From Trichocladium uniseriatum (taxonomy: Eukaryota; Ascomycota; Sordariomycetes; Sordariales; Chaetomiaceae), in the NCBI GenBank assembly GCA_017139535.1, contig WOUO01000001.1, positions 1,860,001-1,924,000 on the forward strand: a stretch of DNA of 64,000 nucleotides, in the 5' to 3' direction. The position numbers and the translations under genes are program-made. Positions 1 through 11,542 of this stretch are shown in pieces (position 1 is the first letter of the stretch; every line of letters begins with the position of its first letter). The notes below the pieces were generated by a model that had not been told where the DNA came from, made no database searches, and saw nothing but the letters and a program-made list of their open reading frames with translations.

Positions 1-1534
1 TGGGGGCACATCTGGGCGGGATATCTTCATGTTTCTCAAGCCAACCCGGTCCTCAGCCGGCTGGCCTTGCGGGGCCTGCAAAGAGCTGAAACGACGAACG
101 GCTGAAAAATGTCCTCCTTCACCTCATCGTTGGCGCAGAAACACCTGCATCAACAGAATCTGTGCTCAGCTCAAGCCGCCGATCGGCCTGGCCGTCCGGA
201 ATCGTTCCACACCCACCAGGACCCCGGGCCTCGGCGCTCTCGCCCCCCAGAACAAAGGCGGACTCGGCACGTCATGGGAGTGTCGGAAGCACGGCATCCA
301 GGCTGCAGCACGAGCCACCCATTTCGTTATCTGGACATGTCAAAGTACCTCCGTACCTTGAGTGGGGGTCGCGAACTGAGAAACGAAACATGGGGCAGCT
401 TGGTTGCCGAACCTGCGCGAAGGAGTTCGGACATTCGTCGGCACTGTTCGAGGCTTTTGTTGCGGCTCACGAGACCCTCGCTGCCAATCACTTGAGCTTC
501 CGTTCCCTCCGTTTGCCGGGTGAGAGGGACTCGGGGGGGCAAACATCTCGGTCGCCTCGAGGTCGCTTGTCGTCACTCGCTGCATGAGTTGCCTCCCTTC
601 TTATGGGCGTTTCACGGCCAAGAACCACGGCATGCCCGGTGGCAGACGCGGTCAGGCCAAGCGCGAAGCGCGAGATGGAAGGCTTTCATCAAAGTGTTTT
701 GCAAGCGAAGCGGAGGTGATCAGTGCTCACTCCTAGAGACGGAATAGGAATCCCCGCTCCACTCTTTTGTGGCCACCAGAAAATCAGAGCCTGCAGTCGG
801 AAAAGTGGCGCTTTTCCCCTCCGTGGCTGCCCGCTAAACCCCGGAATCGTCAATTCTTGGCTTCGATCGCCTTGAACGCCCGTTGAACATGCAAGGCTGG
901 CCGTTGGCGGTGTGTCGATGAACTCTCCAGCGTCAACGCCGAGCCACTTCCATTCATACATTAGTATCAAGTCCAGTGCGGCTCCCCTCCCGCGGGTGCA
1001 GCAACAATTATGGAGCAACCATGCGTCTCTCTGAGGTCTTGGAGCGCTGTAGCGCTGCAAGAGGCGCGAGTCGTGCCCGCTCCTGCTGGAGCCGTTTCCC
1101 GCCTTCTCCATGGGTTCCCTGCCGAGTCCGATCGCTCTCCACACTGCACGGCGGCATTGGCCGGCCGCATTGGAAATTCGCGCAGTCGCAGAAAGCCTTG
1201 CCGTCGCCCTGTCTCCGTGCCTCCGGCGGCCAAGCTTTCTTGTTTCTCTCGACCAGCTCCACCGGCGTTATTTTGTTTCCTTCCTCCAACCCGCATTTCC
1301 GTCTCGTTCCCCTTCCTTCCTCAACCTCACTTGACATATTCCCTCGACAGGAGACTGCCACACCCAACCCCCCCAATTGGCTCGTCGTCACGTCTGGTCT
1401 TGTGTTGTTCACTCGCCTCTCGACCCTTAAATCCCTCTCAATCCCGCCGCATCATCGTTGAGCGACCCGGTCTCTTTGAACTACCGACCAAACCCGTTTC
1501 TCTCCCACCACACTTAGTACACCAAAACCAAACT
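1..1534. other. Intergenic / upstream region, no gene recognised
   Basis: I see no supported protein gene here. Open frames are short, overlap in several frames and lack recognisable motifs. From about 1220 the + strand becomes pyrimidine-rich, and 1440-1534 reads like a fungal 5' leader (CA/CT-rich, few G). It ends at a GTAAGC donor at 1535 and probably belongs to the microprotein gene starting at 1894. Confidence 0.5.
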
Positions 1535-1871
1535 GTAAGCAGACTTTACTACCAGTCAATTGGCCGGTTTTGAGCGCCTTGTTGCCATTTTTTCCCCTCA
1601 AAAAGCGTTGAAGGCGTTTCGGGGTCCTACACCTGTGGCTGGTACTTGCGCTGCATGACGGAAGCCAAGACTTCGACAGCCAAGCTGTCCCTGCGCCGCA
1701 GAGAGCGTCATCCGCCGAGAAACGCCCAGCCCCCTCAGCAACAAACCACGCCCGTGCGGCAAGAGGGGAAAACAACGAAAAAAATCGTTTCCTGCGCAAC
1801 CGGCGACACATCAATTGCGCGCATTCAGCTTCTCTTAGCAACAAACCGCTAATTCTCTTTTCCTTGTCCAG
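1535..1871 (+). other. Candidate 5' UTR intron of the 63-aa membrane protein gene
   Basis: A consensus donor (GTAAGC at 1535) and a pyrimidine-rich acceptor (TTTTCCTTGTCCAG ending at 1871), with a CTAAT branch-like element at about 1849-1853, bracket a 337-nt stretch just upstream of the ATG at 1894. Coding introns in this window are usually 48-75 nt, so this would be a long leader intron. The boundaries are inferred from sequence signals only. Confidence 0.5.
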
Positions 1872-1893
1872 AAACCCTAATACCTCTCCCAAA

Positions 1894-2085
1894 ATGCCTG
1901 CCATCAGCACCTCCATTGTCGCCCGCGACGCCGTCGCCCAGCTCGCCAAGCGCAACTGGGCCGCCGAGGAGCCCGGTGTCATTGTCGTCTTCTGCATCGT
2001 CTTCATCGTCCTCGTCGCCCTCATCGCCCTCTTCATTAGTAAGAAGCTCAAGGCCCGCAAGGAGAGGCGCCAACAGATTGTCTAA
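1894..2085 (+). CDS. Small single-pass membrane protein, 63 aa
   Basis: Intronless frame of 63 residues. The start is the ATG at 1894 (context CCAAAATGCC); an in-frame ATG at 1864 falls inside the predicted leader intron. Residues about 1-27 are soluble and contain a KRNW/AAEEPG stretch. Residues 28-48 form one strongly hydrophobic segment (GVIVVFCIVFIVLVALIALF). The last 15 residues are very basic (KKLKARKERR), which predicts a cytosolic C-terminus by the positive-inside rule. Small proteins of this layout are common in Sordariomycetes, but I know no function for them. Third codon positions are almost all C or G, supporting real coding. A role at an organelle membrane is possible but not shown. 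Confidence 0.75.
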   Translation: MPAISTSIVARDAVAQLAKRNWAAEEPGVIVVFCIVFIVLVALIALFISKKLKARKERRQQIV

Positions 2086-3192
2086 AGCCGACAATTGCTT
2101 TTCACACCACCTGCTTTCCGAGGAGTTTTGGGAGAAAGGAGAGGGTGGCCTCGCTGGTCTGGGATGGGCAATGAAGTAATGACTTATTGCAGGTGGAGAG
2201 GGCGTTGAGAGGGAGAGGGAGGCGGTGTTTTTTGGAGGGTTCCCTGGCCTGCTCGGCGGGAGGGTTCCCAATGGGGAGGGAGTTTGGGAGCGAGAGGGAG
2301 GCGGTGTGGTCTCGATCGATCGACACGTCTGCGACCGGCTACACCTGGGAGCACCACGGCACAACAGCAGCTCCTCGCCTTCTCTGCTTTCCCGGGCCTT
2401 TGATTGCTCGAACGGCTTGGAAGGGCTGTTTTTCAAAGGCTCGCGGAAGGAAAAGACGGGAGAACCAGGGGCTGTTCTGTCATCACGTCGCTATCGCATC
2501 TACACCGGACTTCACCAGACTCTAGCCAGCTTCGGCCCATATGATGGGATATTTTCACAAGGCGCGCCGGATCTCGCCACGGGAGGGAACTCTGGCAGCC
2601 CATTACTTGTTTATTAAATTCTTTCCTATTAATACGATTTGATACCTCCATTCCCTTCAACATTCACTTGCAAACTTGAAATTGCCAAAGGGTGGAATGA
2701 TAGGAACCGCCGGCTTGCATTCATCGTGGAGACTGTCACCTGGGTAATCGTAGCGGGGCCGCGGAGTCCTGGTTAATTGACCGCCTCCACAGCCGTGGCA
2801 TAAATCCCGCACTAGCGCCAACCGACTCCAGAGGTTCCTCTGGCGTTTCAATCGTTTGCCGATTCTTGCCTATGCTGGGCATACGCACTACCAAGGTCTT
2901 GGGGTCTTGGATGGTCTTGGATAGTCTTGGATGGTCTTGGACGATTGCGGAGGAGAGGCCAAGGATACGGTTCGTTACGTTATTCCCACAAACACAGGCG
3001 GCAATGAAGGACGTAAGTTACGTAACATTCCCGCAACCACTCACACCGTCGCCAACAGGACCTTCACTAGGATCCGAATCCCGGCGACGTGCGGTGCACC
3101 CGAAATCGATAGGGCAGTGGTGGGAGTGCTCGCCTATTCATGCGCGGTAAGCACACGGACTTGCCGGCTAGTTTGATGACATTTAAATCCCT
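2086..3192. other. Intergenic region, convergent 3' ends
   Basis: Lies between the 3' end of the + strand microprotein and the 3' end of the - strand dCMP deaminase. It holds purine-rich sequence at about 2180-2310, an AT-rich patch at about 2610-2645, and a short tandem repeat at about 2893-2943. No gene is supported. Confidence 0.6.
2893..2943. repeat. Short tandem repeat, about 10-bp unit GGTCTTGGAT
   Basis: About five imperfect copies of GGTCTTGGAT run head to tail, one of them shortened and one reading AGTCTTGGAT. It lies in non-coding sequence between two convergent genes and looks like a simple minisatellite. Confidence 0.8.
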
Positions 3193-4412
3193 CTATGTGT
3201 ACAAGTCGGGCTTCTCCAGGTGGATGAGACCATTGGCAGGCTGCATATTCGTCAGCGTCTAATACTCGCAAAACATGCACGAACGAGGCCGGCTCATCAG
3301 ATGATGGATATCCGGGGGAAGGGCTCCTGCTAGCACTCACCGGCACAAACTGCCGCAACCGCACCCCAGCCTCGCGAAACACCGCCGCCGTCTCCCCATC
3401 CATACTGTACCCCTGACTATACACCACCTCGCTAATCCCCACCTGCGCAATCTTGATGCTGCACGTCAGGCACGGGCACGTGTCACAATATAAAACCGCC
3501 CCGTCCCGCAGCCTCTCCCGCCCGGCCTCTAGCAGCGCGTTCTCCTCGGCGTGCAGGCACAGGCACGTCGTCAGCCCGTGTCCGGATCCTTCGCCCGCGT
3601 TGCACCGTCCGCACCCGCCCTCGCCGCAGTTGCGGAGCCCCCGGGGCGTGCCGTTGTACCCCGTGCTGACGACCCGCTTGTCGCGGACGACGACGCACCC
3701 GACGCGCCGCTTCATGCAGTTGCTGCGCTGGGCGGCGAGCGAGGCGAGGGACATGAAGTAGGAGTCCCAGGAGGGGCGGAGGCGGTCCGGGTGGAGGAGG
3801 TCGAGCTTGCCGAGGGTTGCGTAGAGGTGGGCGAGGGAGGAGGAGGTGTTGAGGAGGCGGACGGTGGCGCGCGACATGAGCGGGTTGTGGCCGGTGGTTG
3901 GGTCGTAGAGGTGGGCGTCGGAGAAGACGGCGAAGTCTTCGAGGGTGGTGATGAGGGCGGCGGCGGGGTTGGTAGGGATCTGGTCCCTGTTTTGGAAGCG
4001 GCGCCAGCGGACGGTGAGGGGGGCGTCCACGCTGATGAGCAGGAAGAAGGGCCGGCGCATGTACATGTCGAGCAGGCGCTCGTCGAGTATGTCGGTTGTG
4101 ATCCACCGCTCGCGCCAATGCTTGGTGACAAAGTCGAGGAGCTCATCGGGGGTAGTGAAGACTTGTTGCCGGGGGGTGCTGTTGCTGCTGCTGCTTTTGC
4201 TTGATGCCGCGGACCCGTTGACGCCATTTTCTATGGCATCCGAGGCTTGGGGCTTTAGATAGAGCTGAGTGAAGCCATGGTGGTCAACCAGATAACGTGC
4301 TATGGTACGCTTTCCCGCGCAAATGCCTGGGAGACTTGGTCAACATGGCTTCCAACCCAACCAAGTAAGAATGAGAAAAGGGGTATTTACTGCCGCAGAC
4401 GCCGATAAACAT
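3193..4412 (-). CDS. DCD1: Deoxycytidylate (dCMP) deaminase
   Basis: Converts dCMP to dUMP, the precursor of dTMP. Exons on the minus strand are 4412-4391, 4326-3341 and 3240-3193, giving 351 aa. The 22-nt first exon plus the start of exon 2 encodes MFIGVCGSICAGKRTIARYL, a P-loop-like N-terminus typical of fungal dCMP deaminases. The zinc deaminase signature is intact: HAEEN with His266 and Glu268 (proton shuttle), and PCLTC with Cys293 and Cys296. Exon 3 supplies the tail PPANGLIHLEKPDLYT; without splicing the second intron the frame would run on into a longer unrelated tail. Yeast Dcd1 is slightly shorter (312 aa). The gene is divergent from ATG7. Confidence 0.93.
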
Positions 4413-5139
4413 GTCTAATTTAGGTCGATGGGTATCCTTCTGTTCAATCCAGAACTAGAATAACCGCTGCAGTTGCGATTAATTTCAGATCAAAAAAATA
4501 CTTTGTCAGTTGGGTTATTGGGTTTGCGATTCAAGACTCCAGACGCGTTGCTGCAGCCAATTTACGCGTGCGAGCGCCAAGCCTTGAGTGCCAAGCGGAC
4601 GCAAAAGCCGGAGATGAGCCGGAGGGGCACCTGGAGCTCTCGGTGCCTGCTTCCCTGGAGTGCGGGGCAGAGCACTGGAGGAGCTCCCCACCAACACCCC
4701 GAGGGGCACTGCCTTGCTTACGAGCATTCACCAACCACAAACCCCTTGGCCGTGACAGGATCCGGTGACACATCTTGGTCATCAGCCAGCTCGAGTCTGA
4801 CGCAAACCATTTTCACCAGCGTTTGAAGCCACCTTCGTCGGATCTTCTCGACCTCGTCATCAGCCATCCCGGGAGCTGCCGCTTTGTCCGGACTCCTCGC
4901 ACGATCCCATACACATTCGAACCAAGCAATTTAAGGTTGTTTCGTGAAACCTACCTATCTTTAAAGTTCTCCTGGCGCACGCTTTGACAACTCTCACGGG
5001 CCAACAACTTGGAACCGCCCGACTATTTATATTTACCACGCTTCGATTTCTCTTTCCAAGGCTCGCGTTTCCACAACAAACCACAAACCGATCGATCACA
5101 ACCGGCAGCGAGCGACTCACGCTCAACAAGGCCCGCGCA
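4413..5139. promoter_or_regulatory. Shared upstream region of DCD1 (-) and ATG7 (+)
   Basis: This 727-bp interval separates two divergently transcribed start codons, so it must hold both promoters. The ATG7 side ends in an A/C-rich leader before the ATG at 5140. I see no strong TATA box or other named element and no supported gene. Confidence 0.5.
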
Positions 5140-7382
5140 ATGGCCGCCCTCAAATTCGTCCCGTTCTCATCAGAGATCGAGCTGCCATTTTATACGGCTC
5201 TCTTTTCGTCAAAACTCGACCATGACAAGCTCGACGACTCGGCCCGCCCAGTGATGGGCCTGTACGAGCCCCACCCGCAGTCCAACGCCGAGTCGAGCAC
5301 GAGAATGCAGATTCTAGGAAGCGCACTCACAAGCAAAGAGTAAGTTAGTTGTTGTGTGAGATCAGGTACAAAGACTAACGAGCAGCAGCGTGCCCGCCGG
5401 CATGAGTCGCGCAAAGGGCTACATCAAGAACGTCAACACCATCGAGGAGTTCAAGAACACTGACAAGAACGCCATGATTACCGATGTTGGCCGTCAGGTG
5501 CGTATCTAGACTCCAACAGTGGAACTCTTGCTTACATGCTGCAGATCTGGGAGGCGATCCAGGATGGCACCATTTACTCGGTGCCCTCACTTCTTTCGTC
5601 TTTTGCCATTCTGTCGTTTGCAGACCTCAAGAAGTACCGGTTTACCTACTGGTTCGCCTTTCCTGCGCTTCACTCGGATCCCCCTTGGAAGCAAACCGGA
5701 CCGATTGGGCGCATGGATTCAAAGGAAAGCACGGCACTCGTGGAAGCGGTCGGCACGTGGCGATATGTCGTCAGCAATGAAGGAGAGCACGGCTTCTTCC
5801 TTGTGAAAAAGGTTCGCGGCGAGGATGGGAAACGGCGGTCGTTGATTGACGAGACGCTCTCCGAGATTGGGTTTCGATGGGAGATTGGTTCCCTACGCGA
5901 CTTCGAGACGGGTTTCTTCAACAACGTCGACGAAGCCGACCGCTATGTCGCATTCGTCGATCCGTCCAACTACTCGGAATCGCCGTCGTGGCCGCTCCGC
6001 AACCTCTTGGTTTTGATCCGGCACAGGTATCGCTTGAGCAACGTCCAGATCCTTTGTTACCGCGATACCCAACCCAGGAGACACGAGGCGCGTAGCATAA
6101 TCCTCCCCTTGACCATGGACAAGGACCCAGCCGAGGGCACCAAAACACCCAAGATGCCCAGTGTGACGGGTTGGGAGAGAGATGGCACCAACAGACTGAG
6201 AGCACGGGCAGCCAACCTCGCAGAGTATATGGACCCCACACGGCTCGCGGACCAAGCCGTCGATCTGAACCTGAAGCTCATGAAGTGGCGGCTCGCCCCA
6301 AACCTCAATCTCGACACTATCAAGCACACCAAGTGTCTGTTGCTGGGCGCAGGGACACTCGGGAGTTATGTTTCGAGAAACCTGATGGGCTGGGGCGTGC
6401 GCAAGATCACCTTTGTCGACTACGGCGCCGTCTCCTTCTCAAACCCTGTGCGACAGCCGTTGTTTGAATTTGAGGACTGTCTCAAAGGGGGCAAGCCCAA
6501 GGCGCTCCGTGCTGCTGAGGCTCTCAAGGAGATTTACCCCGGCGTCGAGGCAGAAGGCCACGTCATGTCGGTGCCGATGCTGGGCCACAATGTGACTGAT
6601 GAATCGCGGGTGAAGGCGGATTTCACCAAACTGCAGGAGTTAGTGGACTCGCACGACGTCATCTTCCTTCTCATGGACACGCGTGAGTCTAGGTGGCTGC
6701 CGACTGTGATGGGCAAGGCGTCCAACAAAATCGTCATGAACGCTGCGCTCGGTTTCGACACATATGTGGTGATGCGGCATGGAGCGGCGCCAGAGGACGG
6801 CAGCCAAGACACGCTGGGCTGCTATTTCTGCAACGATGTTGTCGTTGCAGCCGATGTAAGTGCCCGTCAGCGAGAAGCGAGCAAAACTCGGCCACTAACA
6901 AGCAACAGTCCATGAAAGACCAGACGCTGGATCAGCAATGCACCGTTACCCGCCCGGGCGTCGCGGCCATCGCATCGGCCCTGCTCGTTGAGCTCCTGAC
7001 CAGCGTGCTCCAACACCCCAAGAGACACCACGCGCCCGCGCCCAAGCCTGCGGTGGGCTCGCACTACGATCGTGACCCGGTCGACCACGCGCTGGGGATC
7101 GTGCCGCACCAGATCCGGGGGTTCCTGTCGTCGTTCCAGAACATGGTCATCCACGGCAAGTCGTACCCCCAGTGCAGTGCGTGCAGCGACCCGATCATCT
7201 CGGCGTACAAGGCGGAGGGCTGGGAGTTTGTCAAGAAGGCACTCGCCAGCCGCGACTATGTCGCCGAGCTCAGCGGGCTGGCTGAAGTGCAGAGGCTGGC
7301 GGAGGCCGCGGCGGCTGAGGTGGAGTGGAGTGAGGACGAGGGAGTGGTTGCTGCTGAGGAAGGGGAGGGCGTTTTGCTCTAA
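5140..7382 (+). CDS. ATG7: Autophagy E1-like enzyme Atg7
   Basis: Activates the ubiquitin-like proteins Atg8 and Atg12 and passes them to the E2 enzymes Atg3 and Atg10, in the cytosol at the forming autophagosome. Exons 5140-5339, 5389-5497, 5545-6855 and 6909-7382 give 697 aa, the usual Atg7 size. The N-terminal Atg7 domain (about residues 1-300) starts FVPFSSEIELPFY and contains KNVNTIEEFK. The nucleotide-binding loop GAGTLG is at 371-376, followed by GVRKITFVDYG. The catalytic cysteine is Cys551 in DQQCTVTRPG, the first conserved block of the last exon. The C-terminus is acidic and ends GEGVLL, a divergent version of the acidic Atg7 tail. All three introns are 47-53 nt with GT/AG ends. Confidence 0.97.
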
Positions 7383-7726
7383 TGGCCTGGGTGGATGGTG
7401 AGGGATGGGAGGGCGTGATTTGGCTAATTGCCATGGAGCTTGGAGTTCTTTGACGGCTCGGCTTGGGAGTTTACATTTTAGGGGGCTTTGGGTCTCGTTG
7501 CTTGGGAGGGAATGGACCTGGGAGTCGGGAGTTGGGAGTTGATAAGGGGCTGCCAAGCCCAAAGGCGGTATTTAGTGGCACAATTATGGGTAGCAGCATA
7601 ATTCCGACCCAAATACAGAATTGATTCTTTTGGTCTGCAGCTTTTTACCACTTCCCACAACTCAACCAAACAACGCCTTTTCGCCAATCGGCCGACGGTT
7701 TTTGCCAACGAACGACCGATTCCAAA
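7383..7726. other. Short spacer: ATG7 3' end and promoter of the DUF2462 gene
   Basis: This 344-bp spacer holds the ATG7 3' region and the promoter of the next co-oriented gene. An A/C-rich leader precedes the next ATG. No gene or named element is visible. Confidence 0.5.
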
Positions 7727-8011
7727 ATGGCCCAAGGCGAGGTCAAAAAGTCGGCCAAGCAGGCCTCGACCGGCAAGGGCGGCAAAGCGGGAGGAAAGGC
7801 GAAAGCGAAGCAGATGGGCGGCGGCGCCGTCAACAAGTCCAAGCGCGGCAAGACGACGGCCGACAAGGTGCAGAAGAAGTTTACGGCTGGAATGGTGGCA
7901 AGGACGGAGCAAATGCTGGGCGAGCGCGCGGGCCACTTGGAGCTGATTGGCAAGGGGCGGAAGAAGGGCGAGGAGCAAAAGTTCAAGGGCGGGTCGCGGA
8001 AGTTTGGTTAG
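7727..8011 (+). CDS. LLP/UPF0390 (DUF2462) family protein, 94 aa
   Basis: Intronless, 94 residues, starting at ATG 7727 (context CCAAAATGGCC). The protein is very basic and rich in K, G and A. It opens MAQGEVKKSAKQ and has the family core with GGGAVNKSKRGK, a VQKKFTAGMVARTEQML helix, and a tail ending GGSRKFG. This layout matches the short eukaryotic UPF0390/DUF2462 proteins (human Leydig cell tumour 10 kDa protein homologue, yeast YNL-type relatives), which tend to be nucleolar or nuclear. The exact biochemical role is not established. Base composition matches its neighbours. Confidence 0.8.
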   Translation: MAQGEVKKSAKQASTGKGGKAGGKAKAKQMGGGAVNKSKRGKTTADKVQKKFTAGMVARTEQMLGERAGHLELIGKGRKKGEEQKFKGGSRKFG

Positions 8012-8224
8012 GTTGGATACCCATGGGGGACGAGGGCTGGGCCTCGCCGAGGGGGGAGGGTGTTGGGCTCTGTGCAGGGTTGCCGGCTGTCGCGACAACT
8101 GAGCGACGAAGGGGAGTGCTGGTTTCGGATCGAGACGTGCGGGACACAGCAACTTTTGGACAAGGACTGGATTCTGCTCCGCCCTCATGCTTATCCAGCG
8201 CAATGCTTTCGCCAGGCGTTGCTA

Positions 8225-9970
8225 TTACCGACCCTCAGCAACCGCAGTCAACACTTCCCTAATAACTGCCGTATCCCTCTCTACATCGACTCGCCAGCTC
8301 CCAACCGCCAACCGGACCGCCTTCTTTCCATCCCACTTCGTCCCGCTCACAAACATGGTGCCTGTGCTGTTGATGCGATCGACCAGCACCTCATTGAGCG
8401 CGGCATCCTTGGCCCGGAACAGCACTATCATGAACGTGCTCTCTAGCGACGCATCCTCACTCGGCAGCCATTCGTAGTGCTCCGAATCGCGCGCAAAGGC
8501 GGCAACAGCGCGCGCGAGCAGCACCATCCGACTCAGCATCGCCGCCATGCCCTCCCTACCCTCGCTCAACAGGACCGCATAGACTGGCAGCGCGCGGAAA
8601 CGGCGGGAGTTCTCGATGCCAATGTTTAGCGGGCTGAGGATGGAGGAGGCTCCTGGGGCGGAGAGATACGCGGCGTTGGGGTTGCTGCACACCTGCGTGA
8701 GGATGGAGGCGTCACGGCAGAGGAAGATGCCGTTATCATAAGGCTTTATTTAGCAGGACCTGTCAGCGCAAATTCACTCTGCATACCTTGGCCACTGAGA
8801 TTGCAATACGTACCACGTTCAGAAGCTTGTGTCCGTCGGCAGCAATGCTGTCGGCCAGCTCGAGCCCGGCCACGCTCGCATGCAGACTGAGAAACTCGTC
8901 CGTCTTGGGCAGGGCGCGGGCAAAGATGCCAAAGGCTATCCCACGTCAGTCTCACCGCCGTAAACATAGGTAGGCCCTCGACGAAAAGACTCACCCCCAT
9001 CAACATGAATCCACGCCCCAAACCGATCCGCCAAACTCCTCAACTTAGGCATATCCAACAGCCCCGTGGCAAACCGCCCCGTATTCACCTCCCCCGCGCT
9101 CACCACCACAACACTCACCGTCCCCTCCCCCTCCCCCTTCACCAACTCCCTCTCCACCGCCTCCAAATCCAACCGCCACGGTCCCCCCGCTCGTCCCATC
9201 CCCACCTCCTTAACACTCCTTTGCCCCAACCCAACAATACTCGCCGCTTTCCCCAGCGACGAGTGTCCCATGCTAGTGAGCACCTGGATCTTGCGGATGC
9301 CTGCCACCCGGCAGGCTTCAAGCAGTCCAACCTCCGCCACAGTTACTGCTGAGCCGGCAGTAGATAGGCGTTTCCCAATGACCGCCTCGCGTGCGCACGC
9401 CAGGCCAAGGATGTTACTCGCCGTAGCTCCCGTAGTAAATGTCCTCCCGGGCCAGTCACTCCCATCACCACTGCCCTCGCTATCGTTGAGATGCAGCAAG
9501 GCGAGGAGCATGCGCAGCGCCGAGTCCTCGACAGCCGTGCACGCCGAGTGCGTCCATGGCGAATCCGGGGAGGCAGGGAAGTGGACCTGGACGTTTTGGT
9601 CGAGGGCCGTGACGAGGTTGTCGGCGGCCTCGGCGATGGGGAGGATGGAGCCTGTGACGAAACCGTAGTAGTGCGGGGAGAGGGACTGGTGGTTGAGAGC
9701 GGGGAGGATGGTGGTCAGGAGGTGGGCGTGGGTTTGGGAGGGGCCCAGGGGGGTGAGGTAGGAGGGGGAGGAAGGGGAGGGGAGGGCGGCGAGGCAGGTT
9801 TGGAGGGTGGAAGGGGGGGGGAGGATGGGGTTGTTGGGGGCGGTGGTGGGGGAGGCGATGGTTTGGCGGAGGCGGGTGTAGGCTTGGAGGAGGAAGTCGG
9901 ATTCGTCGGCGGCGGCGGTGTCGGCCGTGGTCGGGGTGGTGGTGGCTGTTTCCGAGGGGTGTGCCATCAT
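8225..9970 (-). CDS. Pyridoxal-phosphate-dependent decarboxylase (group II, AADC/GAD fold)
   Basis: Exons 9970-8995, 8935-8814 and 8743-8225 give 538 aa. The PLP-binding lysine is Lys362 in ADGHKLLNVPYDNG, the classic group II decarboxylase motif. Upstream are TTGATASNILGLACARE, which contacts the cofactor phosphate, and HVDGAFG, whose Asp contacts the pyridine nitrogen. The first 25 or so residues are a low-complexity Thr/Ala stretch. The family includes aromatic-L-amino-acid, glutamate, cysteine-sulfinate and diaminobutyrate decarboxylases, and the substrate cannot be read from sequence here. Two adjacent ATGs open the frame at 9970 and 9967. The 5' half is strongly C-rich and the far 5' end G-rich on the + strand. 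No neighbouring biosynthetic genes suggest a cluster. Confidence 0.88.
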
Positions 9971-11542
9971 GAACTATGGGTTACAAACCAAGCTCGTGTT
10001 TCTTGTAAGGGCGGGGATCTGTAATTCGACGCCGGCCTAGATGTGCTATAATATGGCAGCTGATATTGACGGTAATCTCCTGATATTTGTACAGAATTAC
10101 GAATCCGGATATAGGCTTAAAGCAGTCAATGGCGGATTCCGCAAATTGCCGTCCATGCCCAACGGCCGAGAGGGGTTTCGGTCTCGGCTTCGGTCCACGG
10201 AACCTACAAAAAACGGTGACGACTCGGTCCGGAGGCCGGGACCGATCAGGAAGGTGGGCGGCGTGATCCGTGTTGGATGCAGATAGCCATCCCGGCGTAC
10301 TCCGGAAGATTCACGTTCCTCTCAGACAGGACTCCGCGCACATGAAAATTACATGGACGGGTTTCTGGCCAGAAAGCCGCGGGGGTTCAGCGGAATCTCG
10401 CCTGCATCTTGCAGAACTCTTGTCGCAAACGCTTGAGGCGGCACGCAAGTGATAGTGGCTGCAGTTTACCCCTCACCCAGAGTGCCGGTGAGGGCATTTT
10501 TTGCGTACCCACGAACTGCCTGCCGTCCGGCAATGCAACCCTGAGAGTTGGTGGGAGCGGTGACAGATCGCAGTGGACGGGAATGATCCAGCGGCACGGC
10601 GCTCGGTACCAGTTGCTTTTTTAAGACGACGCTCAGCAAATCGCACCACTGTCCAGTCAGCGCCGGAGTCTGAGCTGGGATAATTGACATCGGAAACTGG
10701 GATTCCGCCTGTTTAAAACGAAGCAACGCCTTCCTTGGGAGCTTGTACCTTTTCGAGCCGGCGAAGATGCTAGAAATGGTTTGAGTGCTCCTTCGCTCCC
10801 GAGCCGGCCGGAGATGGCAGGTTCCACCTGGGCAGGGTCAGAGTGGAACCAGTCCGTTGGGAAATGGGCCCCCACCGCTTTAACATTCTGGGGCAAGGTG
10901 CTCGAAACAAAGAACCCTTGCCAGTGGGGGTAGTTCCCGTCAGTGGGGCACCCAGCGCGAACCCCAAGTCCCGAGCCAGTTCCTTCCAGGTTCTCAGATT
11001 CTCCAACTGCGAACTCCAAAAAGCATGTCAGAATCCAGATTTCAAGATGGAGAAAACCCCAAATGGTGTGAAGACTCACCGACATGCTTCACCCACCAGC
11101 ATGCAACTAAGAATTGAAACTCGTTCACTCATTTGCTCCCCCTCACTAGCGTGCTAGCTCCTTTGCGATGGATCGCCAGCCTCCCCTCTTCCGCTTGCAT
11201 CTTAGCCTAGCGATGACCACCAGACAAGGCACTTTGTCCGTCCACTCGGGGCGCTCGGCTGCCCTTGGCATGCAAGCCGCCCACACCAACTGAAGACCCG
11301 AGCCGTTGGGCCTCCCCTGGGTCTCCTGGGGGCCGTATTCGGCATCTCACCCAGACTGCTGGGTCTGGGTAAAGAGCTTACCGACTCGCCCAAGTCACAA
11401 GGGTCCCAGACTGCCGGGTTTGGTGCCCCCGTCCCATGGTCCTGGGAGCGCCTCAGTCGTCTCGGCCCGATGGCTTGTTTCGTCTCCTTCCCTCTCTCCT
11501 CTCTCTCCGCTCTCTCGCCCATCAAGTGACGTTTTCTCGCGA
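9971..11542. other. Intergenic region between divergent genes
   Basis: About 1.57 kb separates the PLP decarboxylase (-) from the methyltransferase (+), so both promoters lie here. Open frames are short, on all strands and unlike any protein I know. The last 150 bp before 11543 is CT-rich, as in fungal leaders. No RNA gene or mobile element is seen. Confidence 0.5.

Noticed and set aside
1..1500. Several overlapping frames of 60-190 codons
   Set aside because: They conflict across frames and strands, lack domains, and are typical of GC-rich non-coding or leader sequence.
5893..6327. Minus-strand frames within ATG7
   Set aside because: They are antisense shadows of a GC-rich conserved exon; ATG7 is unambiguous.
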